Shown: piece by piece, positions 23,892 through 32,256 of the stretch | How positions within the stretch are numbered: the stretch's first letter is position 1 | Layout of the letters: each line of letters begins with the position of its first letter | Origin: Prevotella sp. | GTDB taxonomy: Bacteria; Bacteroidota; Bacteroidia; Bacteroidales; Bacteroidaceae | NCBI GenBank assembly: GCA_016290175.1 | Contig: JAEETD010000016.1 | Location: forward strand, 1 to 47,675 | Direction: 5' to 3' | Length of the DNA: 47,675 nucleotides | Notes under the pieces: model-generated | Told to the model about the DNA's origin: nothing | The model's input: only the letters and a program-made list of their open reading frames with translations | The model's database searches: none | Position numbers and translations under genes: made by a program

Positions 23892-24887
23892 ATGGCAATT
23901 TCAATTGACGATATCAAGAAGCTTCGCGCAATGACTGGTGCTGGTCTGGCTGACGTAAAGAAGGCTCTGACCGAGGCTGATGGCGACTTCGATAAGGCCA
24001 AGGAACTGCTCCGTGAGCGTGGCCTGGCTATCGCTGCCAAGCGTAGCGACCGTGAGACATCTAATGGTTGTGTACTCGTAAAGAAGGTGGATGGCTTCGC
24101 AGCTATGCTCGCCTTGAAGTGTGAGACCGACTTCGTAGCCAATGGTGCTGACTTCATCGCTCTGACTCAGGCTATCCTTGACGCAGCTATCGCTGCTAAG
24201 GCTGCTGACCTCGAGGCTGTGAAGGCTCTCGACATCAATGGTCAGAGTGCTCAGGAGGCTGTGACACAGCGCTCAGGTATCACTGGTGAGAAGATGGAGC
24301 TCGACGGCTACCTGACTCTCGAGGGTGACAATGTGGAAATTTACGACCACATGGGTAAGCACACGCTGTGCACGATGGTTCAGACCAACAAGGCTGCTGC
24401 TGAGCAGGGTCACCTCGTAGCTATGCAGGTAGCTGCCATGAAGCCCGTAGCTCTCGACGCACAGAGCGTTGACCAGAAGATCCTCGACGAGGAGTACAAG
24501 ACCTCTTTCGAGAAGACCAAGCTGGAGCAGGTGGAGAAGTTCGTGGAGATGAAGCTCAAGAAGGCTGGCATCAACCCCAATCTCGTTGACTCTGAGGATC
24601 ACATCGAGAGCAACACCGCTAAGGGTTGGCTCACCAAGGAGCAGGCTGACGAGGCCCGTAAGGTCATTGCTGACGCAAAGGTCGAGGGTGAGGCTCAGCT
24701 GAAGATGCCTATGATTGAGAACATCGCCAAGGGCCGTGTTCAGAAGTTCCTGAAGGAGAGCTGCCTGGTTGACCAGGAGTTCCAGTTCGGCGACGGCGAC
24801 AAGGCTACTGTTGCTCAGTGGCTCGCTAAGCAGGACAAGGATCTGAAGATCGTTGCCTTCAAGCGCTTCACACTCGTAGCTGACTAA
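23892..24887 (+). CDS. tsf: Translation elongation factor Ts
   Basis: A 331-residue EF-Ts, the nucleotide-exchange factor for EF-Tu. The N-terminal UBA-like domain is ISIDDIKKLRAMTGAGLADVKKAL, followed by the conserved LKCETDFVANGADF and HLVAMQVAAMKP, and the C-terminal coiled region. Length is in the longer range usual for Bacteroidota. It follows rpsB, as is typical, and ends in a strong terminator. Confidence 0.97.
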   Translation: MAISIDDIKKLRAMTGAGLADVKKALTEADGDFDKAKELLRERGLAIAAKRSDRETSNGCVLVKKVDGFAAMLALKCETDFVANGADFIALTQAILDAAIAAKAADLEAVKALDINGQSAQEAVTQRSGITGEKMELDGYLTLEGDNVEIYDHMGKHTLCTMVQTNKAAAEQGHLVAMQVAAMKPVALDAQSVDQKILDEEYKTSFEKTKLEQVEKFVEMKLKKAGINPNLVDSEDHIESNTAKGWLTKEQADEARKVIADAKVEGEAQLKMPMIENIAKGRVQKFLKESCLVDQEFQFGDGDKATVAQWLAKQDKDLKIVAFKRFTLVAD

Positions 24888-24910
24888 TACTTAGCTTAAG
24901 TATAAAAAGA

Positions 24911-24943
24911 ATCGGCACTGCTTTTTGCAATGCCGATTTTTTT
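24911..24943 (+). terminator. Rho-independent terminator of the rplM-tsf operon
   Basis: Stem ATCGGCA/TGCCGAT (24911-24917/24931-24937) with an inner TGC/GCA pair and a run of seven T. Confidence 0.9.
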
Positions 24944-24949
24944 GTTTGC

Positions 24950-25408
24950 TTATTTCCTGCCGAAGTCAGCTGGAACCTCGCCCCATTTGGAGGTTTCCCA
25001 CTTGATGATGGGATTCCGGAAATTATGCGTATTGAGCCATTGCTCTGCCCGCAAAATGATCTGATAGAGTTGTTCCGTCTGTGGCGTGCGTTCAAGTTTG
25101 GTCTTGCACTTACGTTTCTGAACCCAGAGGATGGCGTTGTAGGAGTCGGAATAGATCGCCTTATCGTGAAGCCCCTGATTCCAGCAGAGTGCAAGGGCAT
25201 GAACGATAGCCAGAAACTCCCCAATATTGTTGGTGCCGTGAATAGGGCCGAAGTGAAACACCCGATAGCCGGTCTGCAAATCGATAGCCTGATATTCCAT
25301 CGGCCCGGGATTGCCTGAACAGGCAGCATCCACAGCCCATGCGTCTGCCCGTACCTCCATCGGCAGCGGAAGCACTGTATCGTGGCGATAATCCGGAGGG
25401 TTCTGCAT
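24950..25408 (-). CDS. Ribonuclease H (RNase HI-like)
   Basis: A 152-residue RNase H fold protein. The four catalytic carboxylates are visible: D27 in AVDAACSGNPG, E64 in NNIGEFLAI, D88 in IYSDSYNA and D148 in VPADFG. It degrades the RNA of RNA-DNA hybrids. Length equals a stand-alone RNase HI catalytic domain without the N-terminal hybrid-binding domain. I start at the ATG at 25408, which overlaps the argS stop (TGATG); a GTG one codon earlier is possible. So it is co-transcribed with argS. Confidence 0.9.
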   Translation of the reverse strand: MQNPPDYRHDTVLPLPMEVRADAWAVDAACSGNPGPMEYQAIDLQTGYRVFHFGPIHGTNNIGEFLAIVHALALCWNQGLHDKAIYSDSYNAILWVQKRKCKTKLERTPQTEQLYQIILRAEQWLNTHNFRNPIIKWETSKWGEVPADFGRK

Positions 25409-27186
25409 CACATTCTCTCTGGTACTTCGATGCCAAGCAGGGCCATACCGTTTTTGATGATCTTGGCCACATTCTTTGCCAATACGAGGCGGAAGAGCTT
25501 CTTCTGCTCATCAGGCTCGTTAAGGATTGAGTAGTCGTGATAGAACTGGTTGAACACCTTGGTGAGTTCGTAGCAGTAGTTGGCGATGCCTGAGGGCGAA
25601 TAGTCCTTACCGGCCTGCTCGACAGCAGCGCCGAATTCATTCATCTTCTGGATCAGCTCGACTTCCTTACTAGAAAGACTAGATATGCTAGATAATCTAG
25701 AGAAACTAGGAGCCTTACGGAGGATCGAGCGGATACGGGCGTAGGTGTACTGAATGAAGGGCCCCGTGTTACCATTGAAATCAATACTCTCCTCAGGATT
25801 GAAGAGCATGTTCTTACGGGCATCGACCTTGAGGATAAAATACTTCAAGGCACCCATACCCACGATACGGGCAATATTGCGACGCTCCTCTTCGGTCATA
25901 TCATCAAATTTGCCCAATTCCATCGAAGTCTTATAGGCATCATCAACCATCAGTTGTATCAGATCGTCAGCATCAACGACGGTTCCTTCACGGCTCTTCA
26001 TTTTTCCATTGGGTAACTCCACCATACCATAGGAGAAATGGACGAGCTCTTTACCCCACTTGAAACCTAAACGGTCGAGCAGGATGGAGAGAACCTGGAA
26101 GTGGTAGTTCTGTTCGTTGCCAACGACATAAATCATCTTATCAATAGGAAAGTCCTGGAATCGCATCTCGGCAGTACCGATATCCTGGGTCATATAGACA
26201 GAGGTGCCATCACTGCGGAGAAGCAATTTCTGGTCGAGACCCTCATTGGTGAGATCTGCCCAGACGGAGTTGTCTTCATGACGTTCGAAGAGACCCTTGG
26301 CGAGGCCTTCCTCTACCTTGGCCTTACCCTTGAGGTAGGTCTGCGACTCATAGTAAATCTTATCGAAAGCAACTCCCAGTTTCTTGTAGGTCTCGTCGAA
26401 GCCGGCATATACCCAGTTGTTCATCTTCTCCCAGAGCGCACGCACCTCAGGATCGTTCTGCTCCCACTTGACCAGCATCTCGTGAGCCTCCTTGATCAGC
26501 GGTGCTTCCTGCTTGGCTTTTTCTTCATCCATGCCTTGGGCAACCAGTTCCTTGATTTCCTCGCGATAGTGCTTATCAAAAGCCACATAATAGTCGCCAA
26601 TCAGATGGTCGCCTTTCTTACCGGAAGTCTCCGGTGTCTCACCATTGCCATATTTCAGCCAGGCCAACATCGACTTACAGATATGGATACCACGATCGTT
26701 GACGATATTGGTCTTCACCACCTTGTTACCGTTGGCCTCCATAATCTGAGCCAATGACCACCCCAGCAGGTTATTGCGCACATGACCCAGGTGCAGAGGC
26801 TTATTGGTGTTGGGCGAAGAGTATTCAATCATCACAAGTGGCGAATCGTCTGAGGCCTTCTTCATTCCAAAGTTGTCGTCGGCATCGATGGCACTAAGCA
26901 GCTCCACCCATGCACCGTCACCAATGCTCAGGTTGAGGAAACCTTTCACCACATTGAACTTCTCGACAGCAGAGCAGTTCTTTACCAGATATTCACCAAT
27001 TTCCTGTGCTGTCTGCTCAGGACTCTTTTTGGCTGCCTTAACAAAAGGGAACACCACGAGTGTCAGGTTTCCCTCAAACTCACTTCTTGTCTTCTGCAGC
27101 TGCAACATCTTCTCGGATGCTTCCATCTCATAGAGGGCCTTCACGGCCTCACCTGCAGCTTTGCTGATTAACGCTTCTACATTCAT
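25408..27186 (-). CDS. argS: Arginyl-tRNA synthetase
   Basis: A 592-residue class I synthetase. The HIGH motif is HLGH at 132-135 within SSPNTNKPLHLGH; the KMSKS equivalent is KMKSR at 395-399 (GKMKSREGTVV). The N-terminal Add1 domain and C-terminal anticodon-binding helices (ANYCYELTKVFNQFYHDY) are complete. Residues 492-507 (SFSRLSSISSLSS) just after the conserved YARIRSILRKA are coded by a CTAGA-rich repeat tract, an insertion at the border of the catalytic and anticodon-binding domains. It has its own promoter and shares one base with the RNase H start. Confidence 0.96.
   Translation of the reverse strand: MNVEALISKAAGEAVKALYEMEASEKMLQLQKTRSEFEGNLTLVVFPFVKAAKKSPEQTAQEIGEYLVKNCSAVEKFNVVKGFLNLSIGDGAWVELLSAIDADDNFGMKKASDDSPLVMIEYSSPNTNKPLHLGHVRNNLLGWSLAQIMEANGNKVVKTNIVNDRGIHICKSMLAWLKYGNGETPETSGKKGDHLIGDYYVAFDKHYREEIKELVAQGMDEEKAKQEAPLIKEAHEMLVKWEQNDPEVRALWEKMNNWVYAGFDETYKKLGVAFDKIYYESQTYLKGKAKVEEGLAKGLFERHEDNSVWADLTNEGLDQKLLLRSDGTSVYMTQDIGTAEMRFQDFPIDKMIYVVGNEQNYHFQVLSILLDRLGFKWGKELVHFSYGMVELPNGKMKSREGTVVDADDLIQLMVDDAYKTSMELGKFDDMTEEERRNIARIVGMGALKYFILKVDARKNMLFNPEESIDFNGNTGPFIQYTYARIRSILRKAPSFSRLSSISSLSSKEVELIQKMNEFGAAVEQAGKDYSPSGIANYCYELTKVFNQFYHDYSILNEPDEQKKLFRLVLAKNVAKIIKNGMALLGIEVPERM
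25669..25710 (-). repeat. CTAGA-rich degenerate tract inside argS
   Basis: Units ACTAGAAAG, ACTAGATATG, CTAGATAAT and CTAGAGAAACTAG repeat with a 9-11 base period and code for a Ser/Leu/Ile-rich loop in ArgRS. Confidence 0.8.
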
Positions 27187-27207
27187 ACCTTATTCTGATT
27201 TTGGGTG

Positions 27208-27215
27208 CAAAGGTA
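27208..27215 (-). promoter_or_regulatory. -7 promoter element of argS
   Basis: TACCTTTG on the minus strand, leader about 15 bases. Confidence 0.65.
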
Positions 27216-27254
27216 ACAAAAAAATCTTGATGCTCCTAAATAATTGATAAAATA

Positions 27255-27286
27255 TTTGGCGGTTTCGGGAAATAGCCGTACCTTTG
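27255..27286 (+). promoter_or_regulatory. Consensus promoter of tRNA-Leu
   Basis: TTTG (27255-27258), a 20-base spacer, TACCTTTG (27279-27286): a full match to the Bacteroidota consensus, 14 bases ahead of the tRNA. Confidence 0.85.
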
Positions 27287-27300
27287 CACATTGAAAACGC

Positions 27301-27386
27301 GCCGCAATGGTGGAATTGGTAGACACGAGGGACTTAAAATCCCTTGACCCGAAACGGTCGTGCGGGTTCGAGTCCCGCTCGCGGCA
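27301..27386 (+). tRNA. tRNA-Leu (anticodon UAA)
   Basis: An 86-base class II tRNA. Anticodon stem AGGGA/TCCCT with loop CTTAAAA gives anticodon UAA (reads UUA and UUG). The long variable arm GACC/GGTC is typical for leucine, and the T arm is GCGGG-TTCGAGT-CCCGC. The acceptor 5' strand GCCGCAA pairs with TCGCGGC except for an A-C mismatch at pair 6-67. CCA is not encoded. A lipoprotein gene starts 36 bases downstream without a separate promoter. Confidence 0.96.
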
Positions 27387-27421
27387 CTTATTTTTTCCTA
27401 AAAACAATTCGAATTATTTTT

Positions 27422-29083
27422 ATGCAGAACAAACATCTTTTTCTTTTATCAGCCGCTGCAGTGATGCTCTTTGCATCTTGTTCCAAATTAGGACCGCTGT
27501 CGGCAGATAACTTCAACGTGACTCCAAATCCTCTGGAAACACAGGCCGGTACTGTGCCCGCCACTATCAACGGTCACTTCCCAGAGAAATACATGAAGCG
27601 CAAGGCTGTGGTAACTGTCATGCCTGAGTTGCGCTATTCCAATGGCACCATCGTGAAGGGCAGCAGTGCTACCTTCCAGGGTGAGAAGGTGATGGGTAAC
27701 GACCAGACCATCTCTTACCGTCTGGGTGGCAACTACACGATGAAAACCAACTTCAAGTATGCTGACGATAACAAGGCCGATATGTATCTGACCTTCCTGG
27801 CAAGTATCGGCAATAAGCAGATGAAGGTGCCCGAGGTGAAGGTAGCAGAAGGTGTCATTGCCACATCTGAACTGTATAAGAAGACCCTGACCTCCGCTCA
27901 GGCCGCTATCTCACCCGATGCCTACCAGCGTATCAACAAACAGAAGCAGGAGGCTAACATCAAGTTCCTGATTCAGCAGGCAAACCTCCGCAAGAGCGAG
28001 CTGGCAAACAACTCTGTTCAGGAGTTTGTGAAGATGCTGCAGAAGATCAACGCCGACCGTGAGGGTCTGAACCTCGAGAATGTGGAGGTGTCAGCCTATG
28101 CCTCACCCGACGGTGGTTTCTCCATCAACGACCGTCTGGCCGCCGAGCGTCAGAAGAACTCTGAGCAATATGTAAACCAGGAACTGAAGCGCATTCAGAT
28201 GCAGGCTAATGTCGATGCAAAGTATACCGCTCAGGACTGGGAGGGATTCCAGGAACTGGTGAAGGCCAGCGACATTCAGGACAAGGATGTCATTCTCCGC
28301 GTACTTTCTATGTATAAGGATCCTGAGGAGCGTGAGCAGCAGATCAAGAACATCAGTTCTGCCTTCCGTGAGCTGGCTGATGGCATCCTGCCCCAGCTGC
28401 GCCGTGCCCGTCTGACCATCAACTACGAAACAGTTGGCCGCTCTGACGACCAGATTCTCGCACAGATCAAGAATGATGCCACAAAACTGAGCATCGAGGA
28501 ATTGCTGTATGGTGCAGCCCTGAAGGATAACATCAACGAGCAGGAAGATATCTACAAGCTTGCTGCAGAGGTATATCCCAACGATGCACGTGCCTATAAC
28601 AACCTGGCTACCATCCAGTATGCACGCGGCAACTACGATGCTGCCAAGCAATATATACAGAAAGCCCAGAGCCTTTCAGCCAATCTGCCTGAGGCTCAGG
28701 CAAACCTCGGTATGCTGGCTCTGAAGGCTGGTGACCTGAGCACAGCTGAGCAATATATCGCTGCCGCTACAGGTGCCAACGGCTTGAACGAGGTGCTCGG
28801 CAATCTGCATCTGGCACAGGGCAACTTTGCACAGGCAGAGCAGGATTTCGCAGAGATCTACTCCAACAGTGCTGCCCTCGCACAGATTCTGAACAAGAAC
28901 TACGCATCAGCAGCTGTCACCCTGAAGTATGTGAAGAATCCCGATTCTACGACAGAATACTTGAAGGCTCTCCTTTACAACCGCATGGGTAACAAGGCTG
29001 AATCGAAGGAGGCTCTCAACAAGGCTGTACAGGATGCCTTCTATGCCAGGTATGCAGCCAATGATCTGGAGCTGATAAAGTAG
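27422..29083 (+). CDS. TPR lipoprotein with OmpA-like segment
   Basis: A 553-residue protein. Signal peptide ends LFASC with the lipidated Cys near residue 19. The region after the signal is beta-rich. A segment near residues 225-245 (VEVSAYASPDGG then NDRLAAERQKN) resembles the OmpA-type peptidoglycan-binding motif that follows beta strands. TPR repeats fill about 370-510 (ARAYNNLATIQYARGNYDAAKQY, AQANLGMLALKAGDLSTAEQY). Probably an outer-membrane lipoprotein that links to peptidoglycan or scaffolds a complex. Start ATG 27422; the upstream open frame overlaps the tRNA. The next gene is 32 bases on, after a repeat. Confidence 0.82.
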   Translation: MQNKHLFLLSAAAVMLFASCSKLGPLSADNFNVTPNPLETQAGTVPATINGHFPEKYMKRKAVVTVMPELRYSNGTIVKGSSATFQGEKVMGNDQTISYRLGGNYTMKTNFKYADDNKADMYLTFLASIGNKQMKVPEVKVAEGVIATSELYKKTLTSAQAAISPDAYQRINKQKQEANIKFLIQQANLRKSELANNSVQEFVKMLQKINADREGLNLENVEVSAYASPDGGFSINDRLAAERQKNSEQYVNQELKRIQMQANVDAKYTAQDWEGFQELVKASDIQDKDVILRVLSMYKDPEEREQQIKNISSAFRELADGILPQLRRARLTINYETVGRSDDQILAQIKNDATKLSIEELLYGAALKDNINEQEDIYKLAAEVYPNDARAYNNLATIQYARGNYDAAKQYIQKAQSLSANLPEAQANLGMLALKAGDLSTAEQYIAAATGANGLNEVLGNLHLAQGNFAQAEQDFAEIYSNSAALAQILNKNYASAAVTLKYVKNPDSTTEYLKALLYNRMGNKAESKEALNKAVQDAFYARYAANDLELIK

Positions 29084-29115
29084 TGAATAGTGATTAACGA
29101 ATAGTGAATAGTAAC
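29081..29115 (+). repeat. AGTGAATAGTGA tract ending at a start codon
   Basis: Purine-rich units immediately before ATG 29116; the last 17 bases are perfectly complementary to 29163-29179. Confidence 0.85.
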
Positions 29116-30156
29116 ATGCAATCTATGAAACACATAGCGACATTTGTGCGGCACAGCTTGCTGTTACTATTCACTATTCACTGTTCACTATTAACCATTT
29201 CCTGCGGCCCTGACAGTGACCATTTCGAGATGAGTGGACAGTTCAAGGGCTTCAATCAGGGAGAACTTTACGTTTACACCACCGACGGTCCCTCGCAGAA
29301 ACTTGATACCATTGCTATTATCAATGGCGGTTTTGAGTATAGTACCGTGTTGGATAATCCACGCACCTTCGTTATCGTCTTCCCCAATTTCTCAGAACTG
29401 CCCATCATCGGACAACCGGGCAAGGATGTGACAATAGAGGGTGATGCCTCACACCTGAAAGAGGTGGAGGTGAAAGGCACCGATGAAAATGAGGCGATGA
29501 CAGCCTTCCGACTGCAAACCAGTCAGATGACACCGCCTGAGGTGGCAAAGGCGGCTGAGGAGTTCGTCAACAATAACCCACAGGCATTGGCCAGCATCTA
29601 CATCCTTAACAAGATCTTCATCCAAAGTCAGACACCCGACTATGACAAAGCCCTCCAACTGGCAACGGTCATCATGGAGGCATCGCCGGAGAATCACGTC
29701 ATTGCCAAACTGAAGAAACAGTTGGAAGGCCTTAAGTCTTTCAAGGAGAACAGCCAACTCCCCCGGTTCTCTACGCTTGACATTGACGGCAAGTCTGTTT
29801 CGAACAGCGACCTGAATGGCAAGGTGAATGTCATCAGTACATGGGCTTCATGGAACTATGATAGTCAGAATGCCCAGCGCAAACTGAAACGGTTGGAACG
29901 TGATCACGGCAGCCAGCTGAAATATGTCAGCATCTGCCTCGATGCCAGCAAAAAAGAGTGTCGCAGGAATATGGACCGTGACTCTATCCGATGGCACAAC
30001 ATCTGCGACGGGAAGATGTGGGAGACGCCGATATTGGGGCAGCTAGGGCTCTATTTCGTGCCTGACAATATCATTACCGACAGCAGGGGCAAGATACTCG
30101 CCCACTCGATAACGACGAACGAGTTAGACCGGAAGATAGAAGAACTGCTGAAATAG
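29116..30156 (+). CDS. Thioredoxin-fold lipoprotein lacking the CXXC motif
   Basis: A 346-residue lipoprotein, Cys30 lipidated (LLTISCGPD). A DUF4369-like N-terminal beta domain (about 35-120, DHFEMSGQFKGFNQGELYVYT) is followed by helices and an AhpC/TlpA-type thioredoxin domain (about 215-346). Where TlpA proteins carry W-C-x-x-C, this has WASWNYDSQ (243-251), so both redox cysteines are gone, while the cis-Pro region FVPDNIITDSRG is kept. It thus probably binds rather than oxidises or reduces. The hydrophobic core of the signal peptide (LLFTIHCSLLT) is coded by a TATTCACTATTCAC repeat. Start could be GTG 29104, ATG 29116 or ATG 29125; 29116 begins exactly after the upstream repeat. Confidence 0.78.
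   Translation: MQSMKHIATFVRHSLLLLFTIHCSLLTISCGPDSDHFEMSGQFKGFNQGELYVYTTDGPSQKLDTIAIINGGFEYSTVLDNPRTFVIVFPNFSELPIIGQPGKDVTIEGDASHLKEVEVKGTDENEAMTAFRLQTSQMTPPEVAKAAEEFVNNNPQALASIYILNKIFIQSQTPDYDKALQLATVIMEASPENHVIAKLKKQLEGLKSFKENSQLPRFSTLDIDGKSVSNSDLNGKVNVISTWASWNYDSQNAQRKLKRLERDHGSQLKYVSICLDASKKECRRNMDRDSIRWHNICDGKMWETPILGQLGLYFVPDNIITDSRGKILAHSITTNELDRKIEELLK
29163..29198 (+). repeat. TATTCACTATTCAC tract coding for a signal-peptide core
   Basis: Inverted relative to the tract at 29081-29115. GTTACTATTCACTATTC (29163-29179) pairs with GAATAGTGAATAGTAAC (29099-29115). Confidence 0.85.
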
Positions 30157-30187
30157 AGACACAACAATAACCAAATAACTTTAAATT

Positions 30188-31735
30188 ATGCTAGTAAAAA
30201 CATTCAGCGCAGCCGTTAATGGGCTTGAGGTAACGACAGTCACTGTCGAGGTAAGCATGACCCGAGGGGTGATGTTCCATTTGTCTGGACTGGCAGATAC
30301 TGCCGTCAAAGAGAGTTATGACCGTATCCGTGCCGCAATGTCGAACATCGGCTTCAAACCGCCTACGGCAGAAATTACCATCAATCTGTCACCTGCTGAT
30401 ATCCGTAAGGAGGGCAGCGGCTACGATCTACCACTGGCCATCGGCATTCTGGCAGCTCACTCAAAGATTGCCGACGATCTGTTATCGCAGTACATGATGA
30501 TTGGTGAATTGGGACTCGACGGGCAGCTGAAGCCCGTCAACGGTGCCTTGCCAGTAGCCATCCGCGCAAGAAAAGAACAGTTCAAAGGTCTCATCGTACC
30601 CAAGGAGAATGCCCGCGAGGCGGCTGTCGTCAACAATCTCGAGATCTATGGCATGGACAATCTCGCCGATGTCATCAGCTTCCTCAACGGCAACGACAAT
30701 TACGAAACAACCGTTGTCGATACCCGTCGTGAGTTCTACGAGCATCAATACTCCTTCGATCTTGACTTTGCAGAAGTGAAGGGCCAGGAAAGTGTGAAGC
30801 GTGCCTTGGAGGTAGCCGCAGCCGGTGGACACAATATGATTATGATAGGTCCGCCAGGCAGCGGAAAGTCAATGATGGCCAAGCGCCTGCCTAGCATCCT
30901 GCCTCCCCTGTCGTTGGCCGAGAGCCTGGAAACCACACAGATACACTCCGTTGCAGGCAAATTGCCTAGTGGCACATCGCTCATCTCACAACGCCCCTTC
31001 CGCAGTCCGCACCACACCGTGTCGCAAGTGGCGATGACGGGTGGTGGCAATCATGCTTTGCCTGGTGAGGTAAGTATGGCTCATAATGGCGTGCTCTTCT
31101 GCGATGAGTTGCCGGAGTTCAACAAGACTACCCTTGAAGTGCTCCGTCAGCCGCTCGAAGACCGCAAGATTACCATCTCCCGTGCAAAATACACAGTGGA
31201 ATATCCATGTTCGTTTATGTTCGTCGCTTCAATGAACCCTTGCCCTTGTGGCTATTACGGGGACCCCACGCACCATTGTGTCTGTACCCCGGGACAGATA
31301 CAGCGTTACATGAATAAGATCAGCGGCCCCCTACTCGACCGAATCGACATCCATTGCGAAGTCTTAGTGGTGCCCTTCAAGGAGTTGTCGCAGATGGAGC
31401 CCGGCGAACCCAGCAGTGTGATTCGTGAACGGGTGATCAAGGCCCGCCAGATTCAGGAACAGCGCTACAAAGACTATAAAGGCATCCACTGCAATGCCCA
31501 GATGTCGGAACGGATGATCCATCTGTTTGCTGAGCCTGACCAGCCAAGTCTCGATATGCTCCGTATGGCCATGGAGCGCCTGTCGCTCTCCGCCCGTGCC
31601 TATAGCCGCATCCTGAAGGTGGCCCGTACCATTGCCGACCTGGAAGGTTCAGAGCGCATCCAAAGCCAGCATATCGCCGAGGCCATCGGTTACCGTAACC
31701 TCGACCGTGGCGACTGGGCAGAACGCGGCTGCTAA
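30188..31735 (+). CDS. YifB/ComM-family Mg-chelatase-like AAA+ ATPase
   Basis: A 515-residue protein. An N-terminal ChlI-like Lon-protease-fold domain (about 1-170, LSGLADTAVKESYDRIRAA) precedes the AAA+ domain with Walker A GPPGSGKS (221-228) and Walker B LFCDELPEF. A cysteine/histidine cluster (NPCPCGYYGD, HHCVC) follows, and a C-terminal helical domain contains LSARAYSRILKVARTIADL. In other bacteria ComM is a branch-migration helicase acting in natural transformation; here the role is inferred only from the family. Monocistronic-looking, 31 bases after the previous gene. Confidence 0.93.
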   Translation: MLVKTFSAAVNGLEVTTVTVEVSMTRGVMFHLSGLADTAVKESYDRIRAAMSNIGFKPPTAEITINLSPADIRKEGSGYDLPLAIGILAAHSKIADDLLSQYMMIGELGLDGQLKPVNGALPVAIRARKEQFKGLIVPKENAREAAVVNNLEIYGMDNLADVISFLNGNDNYETTVVDTRREFYEHQYSFDLDFAEVKGQESVKRALEVAAAGGHNMIMIGPPGSGKSMMAKRLPSILPPLSLAESLETTQIHSVAGKLPSGTSLISQRPFRSPHHTVSQVAMTGGGNHALPGEVSMAHNGVLFCDELPEFNKTTLEVLRQPLEDRKITISRAKYTVEYPCSFMFVASMNPCPCGYYGDPTHHCVCTPGQIQRYMNKISGPLLDRIDIHCEVLVVPFKELSQMEPGEPSSVIRERVIKARQIQEQRYKDYKGIHCNAQMSERMIHLFAEPDQPSLDMLRMAMERLSLSARAYSRILKVARTIADLEGSERIQSQHIAEAIGYRNLDRGDWAERGC

Positions 31736-31760
31736 ACGTGAAAAAAACTCAAGGCGCAGC

Positions 31761-31798
31761 AACTTTTCACTTTTCACTATTCACTATTCACTAAAAAG
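31761..31798 (+). repeat. TTTTCACTATTCAC tract upstream of the Fur-type promoter
   Basis: Pyrimidine-rich units run to within a few bases of the -7 element at 31802-31809. An inverted, purine-rich copy lies at the other end of the gene (32231-32256). Confidence 0.82.
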
Positions 31799-31801
31799 TT
31801 G

Positions 31802-31809
31802 TACCTTTG
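31802..31809 (+). promoter_or_regulatory. -7 promoter element of the Fur-type regulator gene
   Basis: TACCTTTG; ATG starts eight bases after it, so the transcript is leaderless or nearly so. Confidence 0.65.
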
Positions 31810-31816
31810 CATCCGT

Positions 31817-32233
31817 ATGAACGAAGCAAATTGTACACAACTGCTGGAGGAGCACGGCATCAAGCCTACGGCTAACCGTATCGTTGTGTTGCGGGAACTG
31901 GCCAAGAGCCTGCGTCCTGTGACCCTTGCAGAGTTGGAGACCAGGATACTGACCATCGACAAGTCAAATATCTTCCGGGCTCTGACGCTCTTCCGTGAGC
32001 ACCACCTCGTGCACGTCATCGAAGGGGGCAGCGAAGGTGTACGCTACGAACTCTGTCATAGCCACGACCACGACTACGATGAGGATATCCACCCGCATTT
32101 CTTCTGTGAGAAGTGTCAGCAGACCTATTGCCTCGATTATACGGAAATACCTGAAATCAGTCTTCCCAAAGGCTTTGAGAAGAAGACTGCCAACCTTATG
32201 ATTAAAGGAATTTGCCCAAACTGTAAGAAGTGA
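31817..32233 (+). CDS. Fur-family metal-responsive repressor
   Basis: A 138-residue Fur-type regulator. The winged helix (about 1-80) contains GIKPTANRIVVLREL and SNIFRALTLFREHHLV; the dimerisation/metal part has a His/Asp-rich CHSHDHDYDEDIHPHFFC segment and two CXXC pairs, CEKC and CPNC, for structural zinc. Such proteins sense Fe or Zn and repress uptake genes. Start is ATG 31817, since the longer frame contains the promoter. It lies next to an ABC permease for metal-complex uptake, which fits iron or zinc control; inference. It overlaps repeats at both ends. Confidence 0.9.
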   Translation: MNEANCTQLLEEHGIKPTANRIVVLRELAKSLRPVTLAELETRILTIDKSNIFRALTLFREHHLVHVIEGGSEGVRYELCHSHDHDYDEDIHPHFFCEKCQQTYCLDYTEIPEISLPKGFEKKTANLMIKGICPNCKK

Positions 32234-32256
32234 AAAGTGAATAGTGAAAAGTATAA
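32231..32256 (+). repeat. GTGAAAAGTGAATAG tract at a gene junction
   Basis: The tract supplies the stop of the Fur-type gene (TGA at 32231) and the GTG start of the next gene (32237), three bases apart. Confidence 0.8.
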
